Positions 1-7,441 of a stretch of 11,169 bases of DNA are shown here, piece after piece. A program made the translations under genes and the position numbers. This DNA comes from Cytophagales bacterium (GTDB lineage: Bacteria; Bacteroidota; Bacteroidia; Cytophagales; Cyclobacteriaceae), in NCBI GenBank assembly GCA_024643485.1, contig JAHEMU010000012.1, positions 1 to 11,169 of the forward strand, read 5' to 3'. The notes below the pieces were generated by a model. That model made no database searches. It was given only the letters and a program-made list of their open reading frames with translations, and had not been told where the DNA came from. Numbering within the stretch: the first letter of the stretch is position 1; the number at the start of each line of letters is the position of its first letter.

Positions 1-1
1 G

Positions 2-2404
2 GGTTCTGCGGCAGGTTCAGCCGTTGCCTATTGCATTGGGATAACAAACGTTGACCCCATTAAATATGATTTGCTTTTCGAGCGATTTTTAAATCCTGAC
101 AGGGTTTCATTACCCGATATAGATATTGATTTTGATGATGAGGGGCGGGATAAAGTAATTAAATATGTCATAGATAAATACGGGTACAATCAAGTATCAC
201 AGATTATTACCTATGGAACCATGGCCGCAAAATCATCGATTAGAGATTGTGGTCGAGTAATGGAATTGCCGCTGTCAGAAACGAATGGGGTGGCCAAATT
301 AGTCCCTGAACGCCCAGGAATTAACCTGAAAAAAGCATTTAGTGAGGTTAAAGAACTGGACGAACTCCGCAAATCGAATGATCTTAAAGGCCAAGTATTA
401 AGGCGAGCACAAAATTTAGAAGGTTCGGTTAGAAATACGGGAACACATGCTTGTGGTGTAATTATTGCGCCGGATGACCTGACCCAATATATTCCGGTTT
501 CTACTTCCAAAGATTCCGAAATGCTCATCACCCAGTTTGATAACTCTGTAATTGAAAGCGCAGGGATGTTGAAAATGGACTTTTTGGGGTTAAAGACACT
601 AACTATTCTAAAAACGGCACTACGAATAATAAAGAAAAGACATGGGGTAGTTATCGATATTGACGATATTCCTTTAGATGATACGGCCACTTATGAGCTA
701 TATCAAAAAGGGTTAACCAACGGGACTTTTCAATTCGAGTCACAAGGCATGCAAAAACATTTGCGCGCGCTAAAACCCGATAAATTCGAAGATTTAATTG
801 CCATGAATGCCTTGTACCGACCAGGCCCAATGGATTATATCCCTAATTTCATTGCCCGAAAACACGGTCAAGAGCCCATTACTTACGATCTAGAAGGGAT
901 GGAGGATTACCTGGCGGAAACGTACGGTATTACCGTTTATCAAGAGCAGGTGATGTTGCTTTCTCAAAAATTAGCGGGCTTTTCAAAGGGAGATGCCGAT
1001 GTACTCAGAAAGGCAATGGGTAAGAAAATTGCTGCTTTACTTGCTGAATTAAAACCTAAATTCCTCGAGGGTTGCAAGCAAAATGGGCATGATGAGAAAG
1101 TAGCAGAAAAAGTATGGACCGACTGGGAAGCATTTGCTGCCTATGCCTTCAATAAATCACACTCTACCTGTTACTCAATGGTGGCGTATCAAACCGCCTA
1201 CTTAAAAGCCCATTATCCAGCGGAATATATGGCTGCCGTGTTGACTCACAATCAGAATAATATTGATAAGGTGACGTTTTTTATGGAAGAATGTCGGAAT
1301 CTTGGAATTAAGGTTCTTGGGCCACATGTCAACGAATCGGGGGTGTTTTTTGAGGTGAATAAAGAAGGTGAAATCCGATTTGGACTTGGAGCAATTAAAG
1401 GTTCGGGTGAAGCCGCAGTTGAGTCGATAATTGAAGAACGGGATTTAAATGGGAATTTTACTGATATATTCAATTTTACAGAGCGAGTAAACTTAAGAAC
1501 GGTAAATAAGAAAACAATGGAGTGTTTGGCGATGTCGGGCGCTTTCGATTGTTTTAGTGAATATCATAGACGTCAATTTTTGGAAGCAGAAGATGGTGAT
1601 GGTACCCTGCTAGAAAAAGCAGTAAAATACTCGGCGACGATGAAAGCCGAAAAAGAAAGTGCTCAAGCATCCCTTTTCGGTGGTTCAACTGGAACAGAAA
1701 TACCGCGCCCTTCCATTAAAGATATAGAACCTTACAGCCAAATCAGACAACTCAATATCGAGCGCGAAGTGGTAGGGTTATATATCAGTGGTCATCCTTT
1801 GGATTCTTTCAAACTTGAACTAAATACATTTTGCAATTTTCCATTAAATCAACTCTCAGAGCCCAATGACCATGTAGGAAAGCCTTTTAGAACTGCTGGC
1901 ATTGTGGTGGATATAGCCCATCGAACCACAAAAACAGGAAACCCATTTGGGCTGATGTCGGTCGAAGATTACAACGGTTCCTTTCAATTTGCTTTCTTCG
2001 GAGACGATTATATCAAATATAAAGAATATATGATGGTGGGCTGGTTTTTATTTATTGAAGGTACTTTTGCAGCATTGAAATGGAAGCAAGAACAGGTGGA
2101 ACCAAAGGTAAATAAAATTGAAATTTTGAATGATTTAAGAGAAAAGAGAACCAATGGTATAAAGTTAGATATAAGCCTTAAACAATTATCTCCTTTGCTA
2201 GTTAATCATTTAAATGATTTGTTCACTAAATATCCGGGAGATAAAAAGGTGAACATGACCATCTCACATATAGAAGAAGGGAAACAAATACAGGCCGATT
2301 TAATGTCTCGAAAATATAAAATATCACCTTCAAACGAATTTCTACAGGAGTTAAAAGAATTAGAAATTAATGATTTTAAATTAGTTATGGACCATTTAAA
2401 CTAA
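2..2404 (+). CDS. dnaE: DNA polymerase III alpha subunit DnaE, 5'-truncated by window edge
   Basis: Replicative polymerase catalytic subunit (C-family), which copies the chromosome as part of the Pol III holoenzyme in the cytoplasm. The frame is open from base 2 and gives 800 residues; the N-terminal PHP domain and true start lie outside the window. A TTG at 71 is internal, because family sequence (GSAAGSAVAYC at residue 1) precedes it. Palm acidic motif PDIDIDF is at residues 38-44 (Asp41 and Asp43 likely metal ligands) and the third catalytic Asp is in KMDFLGL at residue 193. The 150-residue spacing matches E. coli D403/D555. Further landmarks: RPGPM fingers segment near nt 828-842, VTVYQEQVM-like segment near 930-955, helix-hairpin-helix near residues 495-520, internal clamp-binding motif QASLF at nt 1664-1678, and an OB fold at about residues 620-705. 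Length fits a 1150-1200 residue enzyme. The next gene starts 45 bases downstream with no visible terminator between. Confidence 0.97.
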   Translation, partial: GSAAGSAVAYCIGITNVDPIKYDLLFERFLNPDRVSLPDIDIDFDDEGRDKVIKYVIDKYGYNQVSQIITYGTMAAKSSIRDCGRVMELPLSETNGVAKLVPERPGINLKKAFSEVKELDELRKSNDLKGQVLRRAQNLEGSVRNTGTHACGVIIAPDDLTQYIPVSTSKDSEMLITQFDNSVIESAGMLKMDFLGLKTLTILKTALRIIKKRHGVVIDIDDIPLDDTATYELYQKGLTNGTFQFESQGMQKHLRALKPDKFEDLIAMNALYRPGPMDYIPNFIARKHGQEPITYDLEGMEDYLAETYGITVYQEQVMLLSQKLAGFSKGDADVLRKAMGKKIAALLAELKPKFLEGCKQNGHDEKVAEKVWTDWEAFAAYAFNKSHSTCYSMVAYQTAYLKAHYPAEYMAAVLTHNQNNIDKVTFFMEECRNLGIKVLGPHVNESGVFFEVNKEGEIRFGLGAIKGSGEAAVESIIEERDLNGNFTDIFNFTERVNLRTVNKKTMECLAMSGAFDCFSEYHRRQFLEAEDGDGTLLEKAVKYSATMKAEKESAQASLFGGSTGTEIPRPSIKDIEPYSQIRQLNIEREVVGLYISGHPLDSFKLELNTFCNFPLNQLSEPNDHVGKPFRTAGIVVDIAHRTTKTGNPFGLMSVEDYNGSFQFAFFGDDYIKYKEYMMVGWFLFIEGTFAALKWKQEQVEPKVNKIEILNDLREKRTNGIKLDISLKQLSPLLVNHLNDLFTKYPGDKKVNMTISHIEEGKQIQADLMSRKYKISPSNEFLQELKELEINDFKLVMDHLN

Positions 2405-2449
2405 TCTGAGTGAAAGAAATAACCAAAAGTATTATATTGAGTTCGTAAT

Positions 2450-4639
2450 ATGAAGAATTTAAAATCAGCTCTAAAATTAATGCTGCCGATAATAATATCA
2501 GCAATTACGGTTTTTGCTGTATTCTTGTCGGTTTACATTTGGTTCGATATAAAGGGCGATCGGTTAGCCGACTTACAATCAAAAGCGACTATTTTAGAAA
2601 AATATTATGAGCTGACTTTCCTGCAACGTGAAAGAAGTTTAAAGTCTGTAGGCGAACGAATTATGGTTATTGATGGCCCAGATAAGGATAGTTTGAGATG
2701 GGCGTTTGCTAAAAATGAACTTCTTGCTTATGATGAATTACTCGCGTTTGGGTTGGCCGATACTACCGGGAAAGTTTTGACATTTACTGGGGAAAATTAT
2801 AATGATATTACGCCTAACCTAACACTTTCGCCTAAATCTAGACGGTCATTTCTGAAGACTTTGACAGAAGATAAATTGGTAATAGGTGAGGTATATTACT
2901 TTAATCGAGTAAACGATTGGATTTTACCTATTCGGGTAGCCATACGGGATGACCTCGGAAAATTAGAGGCAGTCAATACTTCAGCCATACAGTTTAATAA
3001 GTTGACTCAAGAATTGAAAAGTTTCGGATTCGACAATCAGTACAATATACATTTGGTGAATGGGGATTTTATGACCACCCAAATATATTATCCAATAGAC
3101 ACGTCTCAGTATGAAAATATTTTAAGTACAACAGCTAATGGGGTGTATTCTGATGAGACAATTTTGGAGTTAAATAATAATATTTTGCTATTCGAAGGTT
3201 TCAATAAATACCTAAATACTACCGTTCTTGCTGCAAAATCAAACCCAGGGAAATACAATCACTTTATTGTTATTTCAGTGGATAAAAATATTTTATGGGG
3301 CTCATTCAAGAACTCATTTTATTTGATTATTTCAATCTATCTCATAAGTGTGATTCTGCTAATTGTTTTGTTTAGGTATTTATCAAAACGCGAGTTGAGT
3401 TATCTTCAGAGATTAAAGGATGAACGCGATTATTCAGCGAAAATTTTAAATGGAACTACTTCATTGATTGTCGGAATTAGACCCTCAGGTATCGCTTCTT
3501 TTGTCAATCCAGCAGTAATAGAAACAACCAAATATTCAAAAAATGAAATTATTGGTAGTAATTGGTGGGATTTAATGTACCCTGGAGAATATAAAGCACA
3601 AGTCAATGAATTGATTAAAACATTTGAAAAAGGAGATGTCACAAACTATGAGATGACTTTGGTAACATCGAAAGGTGAAGATAGAATCATTTCCTGGAAT
3701 TCAATAAACCTTTTGAATGAACAAGGTGATTTAGTCGAAGTAATTGGCTTCGGAAATGATGTGACTGAATTAAAAAAGGCAGAAGAAAAGATTCGGTCAT
3801 ATACTCAAGATCTTGAAAAATTAATCAAGGAGCGAACCAAAGATTTGGAATTGGTCAATTCGCAACTAATTGGAAAGAATATAGAACTCGAACAAAAAGG
3901 AATTGCACTGGAGTTGGCGATGGAAGATTTGAAGAAGACGCAAAAGCAACTTCTTCAGTCTGAAAAAATGGCTTCTTTAGGTATATTGTCCGCCGGAATT
4001 GGACACGAAATTAACAACCCGCTTAATTTCATCAAAGGTGGCGTTCAGGCAATGGCAAATTTGGTGGAAAATGCACCAGATGATTTTAAAGGGGAATTTG
4101 TGCAATTTTTTGACATTATTAATGAAGGGGTCAGGCGCGCATCGGAGATTGTTAAAAGTTTAAGCCACTTCAGCAGAACCGGAGAGAGTATGATGGAAGT
4201 TTGTGAAATTAATAAAATCATTAAAAACTGTCTCCTCATTCTTCAAAATACAACCAAACATAAGGCTGAAATTGAATTATTACTAGATGATAAAATACCG
4301 CAAATTACGGGTAGTGAAGGGAAATTACACCAAGCGCTTTTAAATATTCTTTCTAATGCGGAGCAAGCTATTCCAGAAAAAGGCAAAATTGTTATATCCT
4401 CGTCTTTCAATAGGAATTTTATTGAAATAACAATTAAGGACGATGGGGAAGGTATTTCAGAAGAAAATTTAAACAAAATTAGCGATCCTTTTTTCACCAC
4501 TAAGCCACCAGGCGTAGGTACTGGATTAGGATTGTCTATCACATATCGAATTATTGAAGAGCATAATGGAAAAATTTATGTAAATTCGACCGTTGGTGTT
4601 GGTACAGAATTCACCATTCAAATTCCAATTAAACATTAA
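2450..4639 (+). CDS. Membrane PAS-domain sensor histidine kinase
   Basis: A 729-residue two-component sensor kinase. An N-terminal membrane helix (about 11-32), a roughly 250-residue periplasmic region (33-286) resembling a Cache-type sensor fold, and a second helix (about 289-309) place the sensor outside the inner membrane. A cytoplasmic PAS domain (about 328-440) and a long coiled coil (about 441-505, rich in E/K/L/Q) follow. The dimerisation/phosphoacceptor domain has the H-box GHEINNPLNF with His519 as the likely phosphorylation site. The ATPase domain shows the N-box (LLNILSNAEQAI, Asn636), G1 (DDGEGI, from Asp664), F-box DPFFTTK and G2 GVGTGLGL (688-695), so all catalytic motifs are intact. 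The ligand is unknown. ATG 2450 is chosen because it directly precedes the first membrane helix. The gene is followed after one base by its probable partner regulator, so the two are almost certainly cotranscribed. The Cache assignment is by general pattern only. Confidence 0.93.
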   Translation: MKNLKSALKLMLPIIISAITVFAVFLSVYIWFDIKGDRLADLQSKATILEKYYELTFLQRERSLKSVGERIMVIDGPDKDSLRWAFAKNELLAYDELLAFGLADTTGKVLTFTGENYNDITPNLTLSPKSRRSFLKTLTEDKLVIGEVYYFNRVNDWILPIRVAIRDDLGKLEAVNTSAIQFNKLTQELKSFGFDNQYNIHLVNGDFMTTQIYYPIDTSQYENILSTTANGVYSDETILELNNNILLFEGFNKYLNTTVLAAKSNPGKYNHFIVISVDKNILWGSFKNSFYLIISIYLISVILLIVLFRYLSKRELSYLQRLKDERDYSAKILNGTTSLIVGIRPSGIASFVNPAVIETTKYSKNEIIGSNWWDLMYPGEYKAQVNELIKTFEKGDVTNYEMTLVTSKGEDRIISWNSINLLNEQGDLVEVIGFGNDVTELKKAEEKIRSYTQDLEKLIKERTKDLELVNSQLIGKNIELEQKGIALELAMEDLKKTQKQLLQSEKMASLGILSAGIGHEINNPLNFIKGGVQAMANLVENAPDDFKGEFVQFFDIINEGVRRASEIVKSLSHFSRTGESMMEVCEINKIIKNCLLILQNTTKHKAEIELLLDDKIPQITGSEGKLHQALLNILSNAEQAIPEKGKIVISSSFNRNFIEITIKDDGEGISEENLNKISDPFFTTKPPGVGTGLGLSITYRIIEEHNGKIYVNSTVGVGTEFTIQIPIKH

Positions 4640-4640
4640 A

Positions 4641-5027
4641 ATGTCACAGAAAAATATAACCCTGCTGTATGTAGACGATGAAGAAGTAAATCTTTTTCTC
4701 TTTAAAAAAAGTTTTGAATCAAAATATTCAATTTTAACGGCCACATCGGGTGGGAATGGCCTAGAGGTACTTAAAGGGCACGCTGATGAAATTATCGTTG
4801 TTATTAGTGATATGAGAATGCCTTTAATGAATGGGGTAGAATTTATTAAAAAGGCTAGAGCACTTCATGACAATATTGTTTATTTTATATTGACTGGGTT
4901 TGAATATAACGATGAAATTGATGAAGCTTTATCTACCAACCTCATTCAAAAATTCTTCACAAAACCTTTTAACTATAAAGAAATTGATGAAGCAATTAAC
5001 CAAGTAATTCAACAAATGGGAAATTAA
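4641..5027 (+). CDS. Single-domain response regulator (CheY-like receiver)
   Basis: A 128-residue protein consisting only of a receiver domain. The acid pocket is Asp12-Asp13 (in LLYVDDEE), the phosphoacceptor is Asp57 (VVISDMRMP), the switch Thr is Thr85 (FILTGF), and the conserved Lys is Lys108 (FFTKPF). No DNA-binding, enzymatic or other output domain follows; only the short receiver C-terminal helix remains. The start is ATG 4641, one base after the kinase stop (TAA-A-ATG), a spacing typical of translational coupling. An in-frame TTG at 4593 would add 16 residues that are not receiver-like and would overlap the kinase end, so it is rejected. The receiver presumably takes phosphate from His519 of the upstream kinase and acts by protein-protein contact. 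Its stop codon overlaps the convergent haem-protein gene. Confidence 0.93.
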   Translation: MSQKNITLLYVDDEEVNLFLFKKSFESKYSILTATSGGNGLEVLKGHADEIIVVISDMRMPLMNGVEFIKKARALHDNIVYFILTGFEYNDEIDEALSTNLIQKFFTKPFNYKEIDEAINQVIQQMGN

Positions 5028-5467
5028 TTTTTACGCAATTCAGTAACCCAATTAATTAATTCATTTCTTTGCTCATCAGTTAATTTGGCCTCATCGTGCA
5101 TCCAGGTGTAGCTATCTAATGGCATTTCATGTTCTTTAACCTCTTCAATTAATTCTTCTAGTTTGTGATCCTTTTTCTTGTCGGAATAAGTGTTCCAAAC
5201 TGCAAAGTTTAAGTGCTCTCTACCTTCGTTAATGTGATCTTGAATCCACCAAGATAAGGGAGCAACTCGACTGTACCATGGATATGTGGTGTTAAAACTA
5301 TGACAATCCATGCAGGCAGCATCCATCGTAGCCTTTACAGATGGGCTGGGTTGAGTTGCTTCATAAAAATGATCTGCTGTAATTTGCTCAGGAACTGAAT
5401 GATTTATTGGGATAAATTGAATAATCACCAATAGGATTACTATACCGTAGATAATTTTCTTTTTCAT
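5024..5467 (-). CDS. Membrane-anchored c-type haem-binding domain protein
   Basis: A 147-residue protein of the small 'haem-binding domain' family common in Bacteroidota. An N-terminal hydrophobic helix (about residues 4-21, after three lysines) is either an uncleaved anchor or a signal peptide; the rest should be periplasmic. The covalent haem motif CMDCH gives Cys52, Cys55 and axial His56. Met115 in the EMPLDSY segment is a candidate sixth ligand. The pattern TYPWYSRVAPLSWW (61-74), a DHINEGREHLNF segment and a C-terminal DEQRNELINW helix are typical of this family as I remember it. The substrate or electron partner is unknown. The start codon is at 5467-5465 on the minus strand, and an A/T-rich leader precedes it. 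It is convergent with the response regulator and divergent from thioredoxin. The function could be electron transfer or haem-based sensing; neither is shown. Confidence 0.88.
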   Translation of the reverse strand: MKKKIIYGIVILLVIIQFIPINHSVPEQITADHFYEATQPSPSVKATMDAACMDCHSFNTTYPWYSRVAPLSWWIQDHINEGREHLNFAVWNTYSDKKKDHKLEELIEEVKEHEMPLDSYTWMHDEAKLTDEQRNELINWVTELRKN

Positions 5468-5504
5468 TTTTATTTTAATTTAATAGCTTTTGATTAGATT
5501 CCCA

Positions 5505-5523
5505 CCACTTTTTTTACAAGTGG
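5505..5523. repeat. Short inverted repeat in the divergent intergenic region
   Basis: Perfect 6-base arms CCACTT (5505-5510) and AAGTGG (5518-5523) are separated by a 7-base loop. It lies 37 bases upstream of the haem-protein start and about 57 bases upstream of the thioredoxin -7 element. It is not followed by a clean T-run on either strand that would make it a convincing terminator. It could be an operator or a leader hairpin, or chance in AT-rich DNA. Confidence 0.4.
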
Positions 5524-5556
5524 AAACTATATTTTTTAATCGTATTCTTTCAAGGA

Positions 5557-5588
5557 TTAAAATCTTGGAACAAAAATCTCTATCTTTG
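5557..5588 (+). promoter_or_regulatory. Bacteroidota-type promoter for thioredoxin
   Basis: TATCTTTG at 5581-5588 is an exact match to the TAnnTTTG -7 element of the Bacteroidota housekeeping sigma factor. The -33 TTG is not clear: a TTG at 5565 is too close (13-base spacer), and TTA at 5557 has a 21-base spacer but is not consensus. Transcription would begin about 5-7 bases after 5588, giving a leader of roughly 35 bases that is A-rich and lacks a Shine-Dalgarno sequence. The position supports ATG 5628 as the real thioredoxin start. Confidence 0.75.
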
Positions 5589-5627
5589 CGTTTTCATTTA
5601 AATTGTCATAATCATAATAAAATAACG

Positions 5628-5951
5628 ATGGGTAAAGCTATTGAAATTACAGAATCAAATTTCCAGGAAATAATTAATTCGGAAAAACCAGTGTTGGTCG
5701 ATTTTTGGGCTGAGTGGTGTGGACCATGTAAAATGATTGGTCCAGTTGTAGAAGAACTTGCTGGTGACTATGAAGGTCGTGCGGTAATCGGAAAAGTTAA
5801 TGTGGATGAAAATCCAGCTGTTTCAGCTCAATTTGGAGTGAGAAGTATACCAACTCTTTTGGTTTTTAAAGGCGGGCAAGTTGTTGATAAACAAATTGGT
5901 GCAGTGCCAAAGGGAGTGCTTTCTCAAAAATTGGATGCTCAATTAGTTTAA
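5628..5951 (+). CDS. trxA: Thioredoxin
   Basis: A 107-residue cytoplasmic thiol-disulfide reductant of standard thioredoxin length. The active site is WCGPC (Cys31 and Cys34) within VDFWAEWCGPCK, the cis-proline is Pro75 in RSIPTLLVF, and the conserved DENP loop (60-63) is present. No signal peptide is seen. The frame is open further upstream to a TTG at 5490, but those extra 46 codons have no thioredoxin similarity and would contain the promoter at 5581-5588, so ATG 5628 is chosen. It is transcribed alone: an exact promoter lies upstream and an intrinsic terminator 27 bases after the stop. It would be reduced by thioredoxin reductase (not in this window) and supply electrons to enzymes such as ribonucleotide reductase and peroxiredoxins. 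In other Bacteroidota a thioredoxin gene is often found near dnaE (from memory). Confidence 0.97.
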   Translation: MGKAIEITESNFQEIINSEKPVLVDFWAEWCGPCKMIGPVVEELAGDYEGRAVIGKVNVDENPAVSAQFGVRSIPTLLVFKGGQVVDKQIGAVPKGVLSQKLDAQLV

Positions 5952-5977
5952 TTTACATACAATTTACAGTATCTTCG

Positions 5978-6001
5978 AGGGTCTTTATAGACCCTTTTTT
6001 T
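5978..6001 (+). terminator. Intrinsic terminator of thioredoxin
   Basis: A GC-rich hairpin with arms AGGGTCT (5978-5984) and AGACCCT (5989-5995), loop TTAT (5985-5988), is followed by a run of T through 6001. It lies just after the thioredoxin stop and before the ATG at 6012, so it should separate thioredoxin transcription from the following membrane-protein gene. Confidence 0.88.
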
Positions 6002-6011
6002 ATTTAAAAAT

Positions 6012-7394
6012 ATGGAGAAGTCAACCGAGAAAAAACGAGTTTTAATTTATATTAAAAATTCCATCGCCGATTTGTTTAACCTTCATGAAGATAAACAAAG
6101 CGAGGAAACTACCATTGCGGAATTTAAAAGGGGATTGGTATTTCGAGGTACTAATTTATGGATTCTAATTTTCGCTATATTTATTGCGTCAATAGGCCTA
6201 AATGTAAACTCTACAGCTGTCATTATTGGCGCCATGTTAATTTCTCCTTTGATGGGACCCATTATGGGGATTGGTGTAGGCGCCGGAATTAATGATTTAG
6301 AAATGATTCGGAGGGCACTAAAAAATCTGTCGATCGCTGTTTTTATTAGTGTTGTTACTTCTACTTTATATTTTTATCTAACTCCTCTACACGAAGCTCA
6401 GTCTGAATTATTAGCTCGTACTTACCCAACTCTTTGGGATGTCTTAATTGCCTTCTTTGGTGGGTTGTCTGGAATCGTTGCCGGCTCGAGAAAAGAAAAA
6501 AGTAATGCCATTCCTGGAGTTGCCATTGCAACCGCTCTGATGCCTCCTCTCTGTACAGCGGGTTATGGTTTAGCTAATGGTAATTTATATTACTTCTTCG
6601 GTGCTTTCTATCTGTTCTTTATCAATAGTGTCTTTATTTCAGTGGCTACTTTTTTAATGGTGCGGTTCTTAAAGTATCCAAAATTTAAGTTTGAATCAGC
6701 TAAAATTGAAAAAAGAGTAAAATCAATCATCTGGACTTTCGTAATAATAACCTTACTACCTTCCGTTTACTTGGCGTATAATATGGTGAACCGAACATTA
6801 TTTGAGCAAAATGGTAAATTATTCGTAAAATCAGCGTTTGATGGTCGCCAAACTCAGGTAATTGATCAGGAGTACATCATGGAAAATAATCAAAAAACAA
6901 TTCGGGTAACGCTGTACGGTAAGCCCCTGGATAACCGTGATATTGAAGAACTAAAAAAAGACTTACTCAATTTTAAATTGAAAAACGTCGAGCTTGAAGT
7001 CATGCAAGGATATAGCGAGGATAATTCTGCAGCTACTCAACAAGAATTTATGAAAATGAGTCAGGATTTGAAAATCGATATCATTGAAGATTTATATAAA
7101 AAGAATGAAGAACTGATTCAAACGAAGGATGACCAAATAAAACTATTGGAAACCCAATTACTTAAAGTCCAAAATAGACAATTTCCAATCGCTGATATTT
7201 CCAATGAATTAAAAGTACAATACCCCGCGCTAAAATCCTTTTCCATGGGCGAAGTGATAACTAGTACAAACGATACGTTAACTCACGCGCTAATTACATT
7301 TTCAAGGCGACCGGGATATACAGATAGAAAGAAAATTTCTGATTGGTTGAAATTAAGAACCAAGGCAGATTCTTTGCTTGTAGTAATTCAATAA
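6012..7394 (+). CDS. DUF389 family multi-pass membrane protein
   Basis: A 460-residue inner-membrane protein of the DUF389 family, whose biochemical role is not established. A soluble N-terminal stretch (1-45) is followed by about seven hydrophobic segments at roughly 48-64, 68-93, 105-124, 141-158, 167-187, 192-220 and 238-258. Family-like signatures include the Gly/Pro-rich IIGAMLISPLMGPIMGIGVG (71-90), GGLSGIVAGSR (150-160) and ATALMPPLCTAGYGL (173-187). The remaining 200 residues (about 259-460) are hydrophilic, with a probable coiled coil near 355-390 (rich in K/E/Q/L) and a mixed alpha/beta end. This soluble part follows a helix, and its side of the membrane is uncertain. ATG 6012 lies 10 bases after the thioredoxin terminator. 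The next gene is 47 bases downstream on the same strand without a visible terminator, so read-through into the porV-like gene is possible. A transport or mechanosensing role is sometimes guessed for such proteins, but nothing here shows it. Confidence 0.88.
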   Translation: MEKSTEKKRVLIYIKNSIADLFNLHEDKQSEETTIAEFKRGLVFRGTNLWILIFAIFIASIGLNVNSTAVIIGAMLISPLMGPIMGIGVGAGINDLEMIRRALKNLSIAVFISVVTSTLYFYLTPLHEAQSELLARTYPTLWDVLIAFFGGLSGIVAGSRKEKSNAIPGVAIATALMPPLCTAGYGLANGNLYYFFGAFYLFFINSVFISVATFLMVRFLKYPKFKFESAKIEKRVKSIIWTFVIITLLPSVYLAYNMVNRTLFEQNGKLFVKSAFDGRQTQVIDQEYIMENNQKTIRVTLYGKPLDNRDIEELKKDLLNFKLKNVELEVMQGYSEDNSAATQQEFMKMSQDLKIDIIEDLYKKNEELIQTKDDQIKLLETQLLKVQNRQFPIADISNELKVQYPALKSFSMGEVITSTNDTLTHALITFSRRPGYTDRKKISDWLKLRTKADSLLVVIQ

Positions 7395-7441
7395 TACTTA
7401 GTATTTTTACATTTTAATAACCATTTGAAGACAGAATTAGT

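Noticed and set aside
71..73. TTG as a possible start codon of the dnaE fragment
   Set aside because: The same frame is open back to base 2 and encodes conserved DnaE sequence (GSAAGSAVAYC and onward), so the gene is simply cut by the window edge.
211..690. Minus-strand open frame of 159 codons inside dnaE
   Set aside because: It lies wholly opposite a strongly conserved polymerase segment and its product has no recognisable domain. It is a frame shadow, as are similar minus-strand frames at 1252-1473, 3430-3642, 4045-4542 and 4526-4744.
2405..2449. Promoter or terminator between dnaE and the kinase gene
   Set aside because: No stable hairpin with a T-run and no TAnnTTTG match is visible. 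TATATTGA is only a partial resemblance.
4593..4640. Longer N-terminus for the response regulator from TTG 4593
   Set aside because: The extra residues are not receiver-like and lie inside the 3' end of the kinase. ATG 4641 gives a canonical receiver start.
7422..7434. TAACCATTTG as a promoter before the porV-like gene
   Set aside because: The gap between TA and TTTG is four bases instead of two, so it does not match the Bacteroidota -7 element.
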